42,942 nucleotides of DNA from a virus. The stretch lies in the IMG/VR virus record IMGVR_UViG_3300046817_000924, positions 1-42,942 of that record, one strand, 5' to 3'. The notes under the pieces are model-generated. The model had not been told where the DNA came from. It made no database searches and saw only the letters and a list, made by a program, of their open reading frames with translations. Below, piece by piece: positions 1 to 7,720 of the stretch. Position 1 is the first letter of the stretch, and every line of letters starts with the position of its first letter. A program made the position numbers and the translations under genes.

Positions 1-57
1 CTCATGCGAGAACTTTCCGTCCACCATTGTCTAATCAGTAACAAGTGAAATAATGTA

Positions 58-411
58 ATGGCAAAGTCAAACGCGGAGATTCAACGGGACTATATGGCGC
101 GGCTCAAAGCCCGCGCGGCGATGCCGCTTAACTTGGGTGCCGATTTGGAAGATGGCATTCCAGTTAAGCAAGAACAATTGACGCCGCTGGAATATATGCT
201 TCGGGTTATGAACGATCCGAATGCAGAGAGAGATCGGCGCGATAAGATGGCCATAGCGGCTGCGCAATATATGCATGTTAAGGCCGATGTGAAAGAAGCG
301 GCTAAAACAAAGAAAGAAGAGCAAGCTCAAGCTGCCGATGAAGCATCGAGCAATGGTATGTTTATACCGACTCAACCCCCCAAGACTCCTACGGAAGTAC
401 ACGTTAACTGA
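58..411 (+). CDS. terminase small subunit (putative)
   Basis: This 117-residue protein probably binds the packaging start site and loads the large terminase onto viral DNA. The core around residues 41-75 (TPLEYMLRVMNDP, then RRDKMAIAAAQY) matches a pattern common in small terminase subunits of phages from Proteobacteria. The C-terminus is charged, Lys/Glu/Ala-rich and probably disordered. Its stop codon overlaps the ATG of the large terminase gene by one base, the usual pairing, and this context is the strongest support. The ATG at 58 has only a weak ribosome binding site upstream. No helix-turn-helix could be placed with certainty. Confidence 0.75.
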   Translation: MAKSNAEIQRDYMARLKARAAMPLNLGADLEDGIPVKQEQLTPLEYMLRVMNDPNAERDRRDKMAIAAAQYMHVKADVKEAAKTKKEEQAQAADEASSNGMFIPTQPPKTPTEVHVN

Positions 412-2099
412 TGGCTGTACCCGTCTGGACCACCGCGTTACCAGATTGGGAAGAAAGACTGCTTTCGGGTTCTTCGCTTGTTCCGTGTCCGCCCCTGTTT
501 CCCGACTACGCGGCCCGCGCTTTAAGTGTATTTAAAGAGCTTAAGATTGTTGATGCTCCGGGGCAGCCGAAGATGGGCGATGTGGCCCGGCCTTGGGTCT
601 TTGACTTTGTTTCTGCAATTTTCGGTTCTTACGATAGTGAGACAGGCCGACAGGCGATCCGGGAATTCCTACTACTTGTAAGCAAGAAGAACGCTAAGAG
701 TACGATTGCAGCGGGCATTATGCTCACGGCGATCATTCTTAATTGGCGACATTCTGCCGAGCTTTTTATTTTATCCCCAACCAAAGAGATTGCTAACAAT
801 TCTTTTATTCCTGCTCGCGATATGATTGCAGCAGATGATGTTTTGCGGGATTTGTTCCATGTGCAGGAGCACCTGCGGGTTATTACCCACCGAAAAACCA
901 AAGCAACTCTTAAGGTAATTGCTGCCGACAACGAGACGGTTGGCGGTAAGAAGGGTAGTTTTGTTTTGGTTGATGAAATGTGGCTGTTTGGAAAACAACA
1001 GAAGGCGGAGAGTATGTTGCGGGAAGCCCTTGGTGGGCGAGCATCCCGGCCCGAAGGGTTTACAGTTTATTTAAGTACCCATTCAGATGAACAACCGGTG
1101 GGAGTTTGGAAGCAAACCTTGAATGACTATCGGGATATTCGGGACGGAAAGTTGGTTGATCCCAAGAGGATGGGAATTCTATATGAGTTCCCGCAACGGA
1201 TGATTGATTCGGGAGAATACAAGCTTCGGAAGAATTTCTACATTACAAATCCAAACCTGGGTGCGAGTGTTGATCCGGAGTTTTTGGACGAAGAATATAC
1301 GAAGGCCGAGCGGAACGGGGCTGTGAGTTTCGCTGGATTTGCAGCAAAGCATCTTAATGTTGAAATTGGACTCGGGCTTCGGAGTGATGGCTGGATCGGG
1401 GCCGAGTATTGGAATGCGGCGGCTGAACCGGACGTTGATTTGAATTTTATTCTAACAAACAGCGAAGTGGTTGTTGCTGGGGTTGATGGCGGCGGATTGG
1501 ATGATATGTTGGGGTTGGCGGTTTTGGGTCGGGAAGCTGGGAATGGCCGTTGGATGCTTTGGACTCATGCATGGGTTCATAAGATTGCACTTGAACGGCG
1601 GAAGGGGGAAGTGAGTAAGTGGAAAGATTTGGAGACAGCCGGTGATTTGACGGTTGTAGAAAATCTTGGCGAAGACATTGAACAGATTATTGAGATTGTT
1701 AAGCGGATAGAAGTGGCTGATTTGTTTCCTGAGAAGAATGCAATCGGGTTGGATCAAGTGGGGATTGGACAACTGCCGAACCAACTTGCGTTGGATGGAT
1801 TTGAGCATCCACGGGTTGTTGCAATTACCCAAGGTTGGAAGTTGAGCGGAGCTATTAAGACTGCGGAGCGAGAACTGGCATCGATGAACCTGGTTCATGG
1901 CGGCCAACCGCTTATGGATTATGCGGTGACCAATGCCAAGGTAGAACCGAAGGGAAATGCAGTCTTAGTTACCAAGCAGGTTTCGGGTGCCGCGAAGATT
2001 GATCCGTTGATGGCGATGTTTAATTGTATTGCATTGATGAATATGAACCCGACGAGTGCAAAGAAAGAATATCAAGCTTTCTTTCTTAATGTGGCCTAG
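411..2099 (+). CDS. terL: terminase large subunit (TerL)
   Basis: ATP-driven DNA packaging motor and headful or site-specific nuclease that docks on the portal. At 562 residues it has the usual length for the HK97/lambdoid-type large subunit (Terminase_1 family). A deviant Walker A motif lies at residues 91-98 (SKKNAKST) and Walker B at about 184-190 (FVLVDEM, with D188/E189). A C-terminal RNase H-like nuclease domain starts near residue 350 (VVAGVDGGGLDD), with a second acidic strand in NAIGLDQVG. The ATG overlaps the stop of the small subunit gene. The protease/capsid gene follows directly rather than the portal, which is unusual for this family. Confidence 0.95.
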   Translation: MAVPVWTTALPDWEERLLSGSSLVPCPPLFPDYAARALSVFKELKIVDAPGQPKMGDVARPWVFDFVSAIFGSYDSETGRQAIREFLLLVSKKNAKSTIAAGIMLTAIILNWRHSAELFILSPTKEIANNSFIPARDMIAADDVLRDLFHVQEHLRVITHRKTKATLKVIAADNETVGGKKGSFVLVDEMWLFGKQQKAESMLREALGGRASRPEGFTVYLSTHSDEQPVGVWKQTLNDYRDIRDGKLVDPKRMGILYEFPQRMIDSGEYKLRKNFYITNPNLGASVDPEFLDEEYTKAERNGAVSFAGFAAKHLNVEIGLGLRSDGWIGAEYWNAAAEPDVDLNFILTNSEVVVAGVDGGGLDDMLGLAVLGREAGNGRWMLWTHAWVHKIALERRKGEVSKWKDLETAGDLTVVENLGEDIEQIIEIVKRIEVADLFPEKNAIGLDQVGIGQLPNQLALDGFEHPRVVAITQGWKLSGAIKTAERELASMNLVHGGQPLMDYAVTNAKVEPKGNAVLVTKQVSGAAKIDPLMAMFNCIALMNMNPTSAKKEYQAFFLNVA

Positions 2100-2171
2100 C
2101 GGCGCGCGGCGTTGAAAACTCGTGATCCAGTTCCGCCTGTAGAGATTCCAATATTTCCAGGGGACGGAAGT

Positions 2172-4496
2172 ATGCCAGTTCCAAAGCCGCATAAGAATGA
2201 AAATCAAAGCGACTTTATTGATCGGTGCATGTCCGATCCAAACATGCAAGAGTATGACCAAGATCAACGCCTGGGTGTTTGCTTTACCCAGTGGCGCGAT
2301 AGAAATAAGGATGGTACAATGGCGTATGATGGTCCCTGCCCAACTCCCAATGCCGGCGAAACTCAAAGCGATTTTATGGATCGTTGTATGGCTGATCCTG
2401 CGATGGATGCAGCATCATCGGCGGAAAAGCTATCGGCTTGCACAATTTCTTGGAACGATAACCAGAAAGCCGCGCCGGAACCAAAGACCCGCGCCTATAG
2501 TATTATTGAAGTTAAGAGCATCAATGAAGAAGAACGGATAATTGAAGGGATTGCAACAACGCCGGCGACCGATCGGTACGATGATATTGTTGAACCGATG
2601 GGCGCTGCGTTTAGTTTGCCGATGCCATTGCTTTGGCAACACAATCCCGAACAACCGGTTGGATTGGTTGATGTTGCAAACGCGACCAGTAAGGGAATTT
2701 CGTTTCGGGCAACACTACCAAGGATTACGGAGCCGGGAATTCTAAAGGACCGAATTGACGAAGCTTGGCAAACCGTCAAGGCTGGTTTGGTTCGGGGCGT
2801 TTCGATTGGGTTTAAGCCGATTAGTTATGAAGTAATTAAGGATGCTGAAGGTAAATCGACCTTTGGGCTTCGGTATACTGCTTGGGATTGGTTGGAATTA
2901 AGTTTGGTCACAATTCCTGCGAACACCGAAGCAACAATTTCTGCTATTCGTTCCTTTGACAACCAGAACACCCGCGTTAGGAATAGTATGGTTGTCACGC
3001 TGAAGCCCGGCGGTGCGGGCAATCGGAGCAATCCCGCTCCAACTTCTACTGTCAAACCCGCATTGAAGGGAAACACCACTATGCCCAAGCCGTTGAATGA
3101 ACAGATTGCTGACTTCATTGCTGTTCGAGGAGAGAAAGCTTCTCGGATGCAAGTGGTCATGGACGAGGCCGCCGAGAAAGGCGAAACTCTCGACGCCGCA
3201 AAGCAGGAAGAGTTTGACGGGCTTCAGAAAGAAATCGAGACAATCGACCAACATCTGACTCGGCTTCGGATGATGGAAAAGTTGGCTCAAAGCTCCGCGA
3301 AGCCCGCTGCCGGAAGCACTATTGACGATGGAAGCAATTCGCGCAGTGGTACGGTTCCGGCGACACCGATTCATTCGCGCCGGAATACTCTTCCGGGAAT
3401 TGAGTTTACCCGGTATGCCATGTGTCTGATGAGTGCGCGCGGTAATGCCGATGCGGCTCTTAAGATCGCAGAAGCACGGTATCCCGATGAACAGCGAGTG
3501 CATCATGTTCTTCGGGCGGCTGTTGCAGCCGGAACCACTACCGATCCGAATTGGGCCGGCGCGTTGGTACAATACACCAACTTCGCGGGCGACTTTATCG
3601 ACTTCCTGCGACCGGCAACGATCATCGGGAAGTTCGGTACGAATGGAATTCCCTCGCTTCGGGCCATTCCGTTCAATGTTCGGATCAAGAAGCAAACGAC
3701 CGGTGGTGAAGCCTACTGGGTTGGAGAAGGCCAGCCCAAGCCGCTGACGTTCTTCGACTTCGATACCATTTTGCTTCGTTGGGCGAAGATTGCAAACATT
3801 GCAGTCCTTACCGCGGAGCAGGTTCGGTTCTCGACGCCGAGTGCAGAACAAGCGGTGCGGAGCGCGCTCGCCGACGCGATTGTTGCGCGGGAAGATATCA
3901 CTTTTATCGACCCGAGTGTTACGGCAATTGCCGATACGCGACCAGCGGCCATTACCAATGGTGCAACGGCGCACGCCAGTTCGGGCACTGATGCAAATGC
4001 GGCTCGGGTTGATGCGGGTGTTTTGATGACCGCGTTGGCTACAAACTTCTTGCCGTATTCCCAAGCGGTCTGGATCATGAATTCCACGACTGCTATTTCG
4101 CTGTTCTTGATGCGGAATGCTTTGGGGCAGCCCGAGTTTCCGGGGTTGTTGGCCGACGGTGGCACTTTCATGGGCCGCCCGGTTATTGTCTCGGATCATA
4201 TTTCTCTTACCGGTTCGCCCGGAACGAGCATTATGGTTCTGATGATTCCGCAAGAAGTCTATCTGTCGGATGACGGGCAGGTTGTTGTGGATGCCAGCAC
4301 CGAAGCAAGCTTGCAGATGGACAGCGCCCCGACAATGGCAAGCACGAGCGGAAGTCCCGCCACTCCGACTGCAACCCAAGTGGTGAGCATGTTCCAAACC
4401 AATAGCATTGCTATTCGGGCGGAAAGGTTCATCAACTGGGCGCGCCGCCGGGATGCAGCGGTACAATACTTGACCGGTGTTCATTACGTCGCGTAA
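2172..4496 (+). CDS. fused prohead protease / scaffold / major capsid protein
   Basis: One polypeptide combines three head functions. Residues 1-105 hold two copies of a small Cys motif (QSDFIDRCM with GVCFTQW; QSDFMDRCM with SACTISW). Residues about 105-275 are a U35 (HK97-type) prohead protease with a plausible catalytic His in LLWQHN (about 157) and Ser in RGVSIGF (about 211). A charged helical segment follows (about 305-375), like the HK97 delta domain or scaffold. The rest is an HK97-fold major capsid protein (FTRYAMCLM, VRSALADAIVARED, ALGQPEFPGLL, GRPVIVSDHI). ATG 2172 follows AGGGGACGGAAG. A TTG at 2112 in the same frame would add 20 residues. Protease and capsid are separate genes in HK97 but fused in a number of other phages, and self-cleavage would release the shell protein. 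Confidence 0.92.
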   Translation: MPVPKPHKNENQSDFIDRCMSDPNMQEYDQDQRLGVCFTQWRDRNKDGTMAYDGPCPTPNAGETQSDFMDRCMADPAMDAASSAEKLSACTISWNDNQKAAPEPKTRAYSIIEVKSINEEERIIEGIATTPATDRYDDIVEPMGAAFSLPMPLLWQHNPEQPVGLVDVANATSKGISFRATLPRITEPGILKDRIDEAWQTVKAGLVRGVSIGFKPISYEVIKDAEGKSTFGLRYTAWDWLELSLVTIPANTEATISAIRSFDNQNTRVRNSMVVTLKPGGAGNRSNPAPTSTVKPALKGNTTMPKPLNEQIADFIAVRGEKASRMQVVMDEAAEKGETLDAAKQEEFDGLQKEIETIDQHLTRLRMMEKLAQSSAKPAAGSTIDDGSNSRSGTVPATPIHSRRNTLPGIEFTRYAMCLMSARGNADAALKIAEARYPDEQRVHHVLRAAVAAGTTTDPNWAGALVQYTNFAGDFIDFLRPATIIGKFGTNGIPSLRAIPFNVRIKKQTTGGEAYWVGEGQPKPLTFFDFDTILLRWAKIANIAVLTAEQVRFSTPSAEQAVRSALADAIVAREDITFIDPSVTAIADTRPAAITNGATAHASSGTDANAARVDAGVLMTALATNFLPYSQAVWIMNSTTAISLFLMRNALGQPEFPGLLADGGTFMGRPVIVSDHISLTGSPGTSIMVLMIPQEVYLSDDGQVVVDASTEASLQMDSAPTMASTSGSPATPTATQVVSMFQTNSIAIRAERFINWARRRDAAVQYLTGVHYVA

Positions 4497-4508
4497 GGGC
4501 GCCGAACG

Positions 4509-5171
4509 TTGTTAAATCTCGCCATTGCAGATCGTCGTTGGAATGGATGCCGTGTTGTTGTTGCGGCGTCTGGACCAAGCCTGAGTGCTCAGGTAGCGGC
4601 GGTTTGCGATGGCGAGATTGTTTTAGCAGTTAATGATGCGTATAAGTTATTTCCCAACGCAGCGGTTTTGTATGCTTGCGATGCTGTTTGGTGGGAAGTT
4701 AATAACTTTGTTCCAGAATTCTCCGGTGAACGATGGACAAGTCATTCAACATCGCCGAGGAACGATAAGACTGGGCTGAAGAATCGGGAACTTTTTCATA
4801 TTATCGGTGGAAGAACTCAATCAGGGTTTTCGACTGATCCAGGTTTTGTTAGTTATGGAAATAACTCTGGGTTCCAAGCGGTAAATTTGGCGATTTTGTT
4901 CGGGGCGACAGAGATTGTTTTAATTGGGTTTGATATGCGGGTTGTTGGGGAAAAGTCGCATTTCTTCGGGAACCATAAAGTTCCGCTTCGTGCGGCGAAC
5001 TCGTATTTGACTTGGATTAATGAATTTGCGAATGCCGGCAAAATGCTGGATAAAAGAATACAAATAACAAACGCAACTCCCAACAGCGCCTTGAAGTGTT
5101 TTCCGATGATACCGCTAGAAGAAGCCCTGCGGAGCGGTGGGGGTTTTGTGCACGTTGAGGCCGCGGAATGA
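4509..5171 (+). CDS. Maf/DUF115-like (MptE-like) sugar transferase family protein
   Basis: This 220-residue protein starts from a TTG 12 bases after the capsid gene. It resembles the MptE-like/DUF115 domain of Maf proteins. The N-terminal strand-loop VVVAASGPSLS looks like a nucleotide-sugar or nucleotide loop and is followed by LAVNDAYKLFP. The C-terminal half has AVNLAILFGATEIVLIGFDMR and a His-rich HFFGNH segment, then ITNATPNSALKCFP. In bacteria, Maf proteins are needed to attach nonulosonic acids to flagellin Ser/Thr. Phage homologues are usually left unnamed. It heads a run of sugar-enzyme genes, so a glycosyltransferase acting on a virion protein is a reasonable inference. A pterin pyrophosphokinase role is the alternative. 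Confidence 0.65.
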   Translation: MLNLAIADRRWNGCRVVVAASGPSLSAQVAAVCDGEIVLAVNDAYKLFPNAAVLYACDAVWWEVNNFVPEFSGERWTSHSTSPRNDKTGLKNRELFHIIGGRTQSGFSTDPGFVSYGNNSGFQAVNLAILFGATEIVLIGFDMRVVGEKSHFFGNHKVPLRAANSYLTWINEFANAGKMLDKRIQITNATPNSALKCFPMIPLEEALRSGGGFVHVEAAE

Positions 5172-5275
5172 TAATTGTCAACGATCAACGTTTGATAAAA
5201 CGATTTCAAGAACTAGCAATTTGTTTTATTTGTATTGTTTTAATTCTATTTATTTTGGCACTGGTTTATGATTAA
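5168..5275 (+). CDS. 35-residue single-pass membrane protein
   Basis: A short gene whose ATG overlaps the stop of the upstream gene (ATGA) and whose 3' end overlaps the start of the next gene by eight bases. The product has a basic, polar N-terminus (DQRLIKRFQE) followed by about 20 hydrophobic residues (LAICFICIVLILFILALVY). This predicts one membrane helix with the N-terminus on the cytoplasmic side. The double overlap and the strongly hydrophobic composition argue that it is translated. It may anchor or recruit the sugar enzymes encoded around it, or be an unrelated small phage membrane protein. No family was recognised. Confidence 0.55.
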   Translation: MIIVNDQRLIKRFQELAICFICIVLILFILALVYD

Positions 5276-6059
5276 AATCTTTGTCGGTTGTGCGGGGAAT
5301 AACGAAGACCTTGAGTCGCAGGCTGTGTTGCATTGGAGTTTGCAGAAGAATGCTTCTGAGCCGTTTGTGATTTCGTTTATGCAGCTTTCGAAAGAACCTG
5401 ATTCGCTATTCTATAGCGATGGGAAGGCTGGGTGGCAGATTTCTGAATGGACAACTCCGTTTTCTGGATTTCGGTGGGCTGTTCCAGAGCTTTGTGGATT
5501 TGAAGGATCAGCTATTTATATGGATAGCGATGTTATTGTTCGCGGGGACATCGCGCGGCTTTGGAACAGGGAGTTTGAGCCGGGGAAGATTGTAATTGCT
5601 AAAGGAAGTCCGCACCCGCAACGACTGTGTGTTTCTAAGTGGAACTGTGCAGCCGCCAAGAATTGGCTTCCAAGATTAAGTAATATTAGATCTGATCTAA
5701 ATTGTCATCGGTATTTGATGCGGCGGATTGCAACCGATGTAAAGTTGGTTCAGCCGTTCGGGGAATTGGGCAATTGGAACGCATTGGATATCGAGCCGTT
5801 GGATTTGGAAGATGAGAGCATTCAGGCAATTCATTATACTGGAATTCCAACCCATCTTGGATTGAAGTATGCAATCCCAAGGTTGGCGGCACAGGGTAAG
5901 AGGCATTGGTTTACTGGTATTCCCCGAAGCAACCCAAATGCCAAGCTTCAGGTTTTGTTTGATGAGTTGCTTGTGGAAGCGATTGAAGCCGGCTTTCAAC
6001 CGGAAGATTATATTCGGCCAGAGTTTGGCAAATATACGCTTAATAGATATCCGACATGA
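5268..6059 (+). CDS. glycosyltransferase, GT8-like
   Basis: A 263-residue soluble GT-A-type glycosyltransferase. The N-terminus MIKIFVGCAGNNEDLE and the later SAIYMDSDVIVRGDIARLW carry the DxD metal/nucleotide-sugar motif (D-S-D) with the spacing seen in family 8 retaining transferases. The late HYTGIPTHLG resembles the His-containing C-terminal motif (HxxG-type) of that family. Donor and acceptor sugars cannot be read from the sequence. It overlaps the tiny membrane gene upstream and is followed after a 57-base gap by a GT9-like gene. Its place in a transferase run suggests it adds one sugar to a glycan on a virion or host-surface molecule. Confidence 0.8.
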   Translation: MIKIFVGCAGNNEDLESQAVLHWSLQKNASEPFVISFMQLSKEPDSLFYSDGKAGWQISEWTTPFSGFRWAVPELCGFEGSAIYMDSDVIVRGDIARLWNREFEPGKIVIAKGSPHPQRLCVSKWNCAAAKNWLPRLSNIRSDLNCHRYLMRRIATDVKLVQPFGELGNWNALDIEPLDLEDESIQAIHYTGIPTHLGLKYAIPRLAAQGKRHWFTGIPRSNPNAKLQVLFDELLVEAIEAGFQPEDYIRPEFGKYTLNRYPT

Positions 6060-6116
6060 GGCATAGGGACCGGATGATTCTCTCTTGCCACCAAATAACT
6101 TTGTTGGAAGATAGCT

Positions 6117-6926
6117 TTGGGCTTTGGTGACGAAATCATTGCAACGGGTTTGGCCCGAGGGGCGATGAAACGTGGCAAACTTATTGCGTTTGGAAATGGT
6201 GATAGAATAATTTGGTCCGACCAATCGAGAATTGTGTTTAAAGATAATCCAAACATTGCGGTGCCGGGGAATGAGAAGCTGGATAATTTGGAGTGGATTT
6301 CTCATTATCGTGGAAATCGGATGTATGGAAAAGCAGAAAAAGGAAAGTGGAAATTTAAGGATTGGAAGTGTCCACAAGGGGAAATCTTCTTTAGTGAGAC
6401 TGAAAAGCGTTTTGGCCTTGAGTGTCAAAGTGATGGTTGGCCGTTTGTCGTTATTGAGCCGAGAGTAAAATTGTCTGGGGCTTGTGCTGGTGCGAATAAA
6501 CAGTGGCCGGTAGATCGATATACGGAAGTGGCTCAAAGTTTAATTGCGCGCCGAATTCGAGTTGTCCAATTGGTGCCGCCGAATTCTAAGAAAATACTTC
6601 CACTGATTGAAGGGGTTGAGACATCGGACTTTCGTTTGGCACTGGCGGTACTTGCTCGGGCGGTGCTTTATATTGGTCCGGAAGGTGGCCTTCATCATGG
6701 AGCGGCTGCGGTTGGAACCAATGCAGTGGTAATATTTGGGGGATTTAATAGTCCAAGATCAACCGGATATGAAATGCATGAAAACATTTCGGTTGGCGAA
6801 CCGTGTGGAAGTATAGGGAGATGTTTGCATTGTAAGGAAGCAATGGAATCAATCTCGGTTGAGCGGGTTTTGAGTGCAGCGGTGAATAGAATTCGCTATC
6901 CAGTTGAAACAGGAGTTTTTGCATGA
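6117..6926 (+). CDS. glycosyltransferase, GT9 (heptosyltransferase)-like
   Basis: A 269-residue GT-B-type protein resembling ADP-heptose:LPS heptosyltransferases. The diagnostic C-terminal block is LYIGPEGGLHHGAAAVG followed by VVIFGG, the nucleotide-sugar site of GT9. WPVDRYTEVAQSL resembles the preceding conserved helix. The N-terminal GFGDEIIATGLARG corresponds to the first loop of the fold, so the usual first beta strand seems to be missing. The only start close by is TTG 6117 (ATA at 6111), because in-frame stops lie at 6075 and 6096. Either the gene starts unusually close to this loop, or a frameshift or sequencing error lies in 6060-6116. A Cys cluster (CGSIGRCLHC) sits near the C-terminus. 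Confidence 0.75.
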   Translation: MGFGDEIIATGLARGAMKRGKLIAFGNGDRIIWSDQSRIVFKDNPNIAVPGNEKLDNLEWISHYRGNRMYGKAEKGKWKFKDWKCPQGEIFFSETEKRFGLECQSDGWPFVVIEPRVKLSGACAGANKQWPVDRYTEVAQSLIARRIRVVQLVPPNSKKILPLIEGVETSDFRLALAVLARAVLYIGPEGGLHHGAAAVGTNAVVIFGGFNSPRSTGYEMHENISVGEPCGSIGRCLHCKEAMESISVERVLSAAVNRIRYPVETGVFA

Positions 6927-7063
6927 CGGCACATTTGATTCTTGTGTTGTTGGCAATGGTATTTGCGGGGCTTGCTGCAATTAATGTTTCTTCGCCGCCC
7001 TGGTTTAAGGTTCATTGGGGTTGGTTGGGAATTACTATTTGGATTTTATCAACTTTGGTGTAA
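6923..7063 (+). CDS. 46-residue membrane protein with two hydrophobic segments
   Basis: ATG 6923 overlaps the stop of the GT9-like gene (ATGA), and the frame closes at TAA 7061-7063, two bases before the next ATG. The product has two hydrophobic helices, HLILVLLAMVFAGLAAI and a C-terminal segment around GWLGITIWILSTLV, joined by a short loop with Pro-Pro-Trp. Small two-helix proteins of this pattern occur in many siphophages of Proteobacteria, with no function known to me. Here it lies inside the sugar-enzyme run, so membrane recruitment of those enzymes is possible. A role in lysis is an alternative but has no direct support. Confidence 0.65.
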   Translation: MTAHLILVLLAMVFAGLAAINVSSPPWFKVHWGWLGITIWILSTLV

Positions 7064-7065
7064 GA

Positions 7066-7719
7066 ATGACAATTCAGAATTACAAAGGCATTTGGCTCCC
7101 AGATCGGGAAGAGTATCTTAAGCAAGATATTGATGTCTCGCCGATGTTTGCGGGAAAGCCAACCATTCAGTTTAAGAAATTTGCTCGGGCGTTTCCGGAG
7201 ATTAAGAATTGGCGTCATGCTATTGATATTGGGGCAAATTTGGGAATTTGGACTAGAGTAATGGCGCGGTGCTTTGATCAGGTTAGTTGTTTTGAGCCGA
7301 ACCCTGAGTGCCATGAAGCATTTCTGAAAAATACGGATGGCGGCGATTGTAAGATTGATTTATATACCTCTGCGCTCGGTGAAGAAAGACGTGATGTTTG
7401 TTTGAATACAAGATTACGTAGCACAGGATTTACCAGAATTGACGAGAGTGGTGATTATTATGTTACGCAAGAAACATTGGATAGTTATAAATTTGAACAG
7501 GTTGATTTCATTAAGATTGACGTTGAGGGTTGGGAACATAATGTAATCAAGGGTGCGATTAAGACAATTAACAAATATAAACCGACGATTATTATCGAAC
7601 AGAAGCCAAATAATGCAGAACTGCATGGATTGAAACAGTTTGGAGCAAGGAACCTATTGCAGAAGATGGGAATGCGGGTTGCTGCGGAAATGGCCGGCGA
7701 TTTTATAATGGTTTGGTGA
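7066..7719 (+). CDS. FkbM-family methyltransferase
   Basis: A 217-residue SAM-dependent O-methyltransferase of the FkbM type. Motif I is IDIGANLGIWTRVMA near residues 51-65, followed by an acidic strand end (CFEPNPECHEAF) as in the family. The central VDFIKIDVEGWEHNVIKGA is the FkbM hallmark. The frame extends upstream to a possible ATG at 7015, but ATG 7066 follows the previous stop directly and gives the expected N-terminus MTIQNYKGIWLP. FkbM enzymes often methylate sugar hydroxyls in polysaccharide or antibiotic gene clusters. Lying between glycosyltransferase genes, it probably caps or decorates the same glycan. Confidence 0.85.
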   Translation: MTIQNYKGIWLPDREEYLKQDIDVSPMFAGKPTIQFKKFARAFPEIKNWRHAIDIGANLGIWTRVMARCFDQVSCFEPNPECHEAFLKNTDGGDCKIDLYTSALGEERRDVCLNTRLRSTGFTRIDESGDYYVTQETLDSYKFEQVDFIKIDVEGWEHNVIKGAIKTINKYKPTIIIEQKPNNAELHGLKQFGARNLLQKMGMRVAAEMAGDFIMVW

Positions 7720-7720
7720 A

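Noticed and set aside
27-56. TTGTCT and TAATGT, spaced 18 bases, as a possible promoter
   Set aside because: The start of transcription would fall beyond the ATG at 58, so it cannot serve that gene. Such weak matches are expected by chance in this sequence.
2898-4484. 528-codon open frame on the - strand opposite the capsid gene
   Set aside because: It lies fully antisense to the well-supported capsid gene. Its product is Arg/Asn/His-rich with no domain, and it follows from codon bias on the + strand.
5697-6536. 279-codon - strand frame across the GT8-like and GT9-like genes
   Set aside because: Antisense to two recognised genes. Low-complexity composition and no ribosome binding site or motif.
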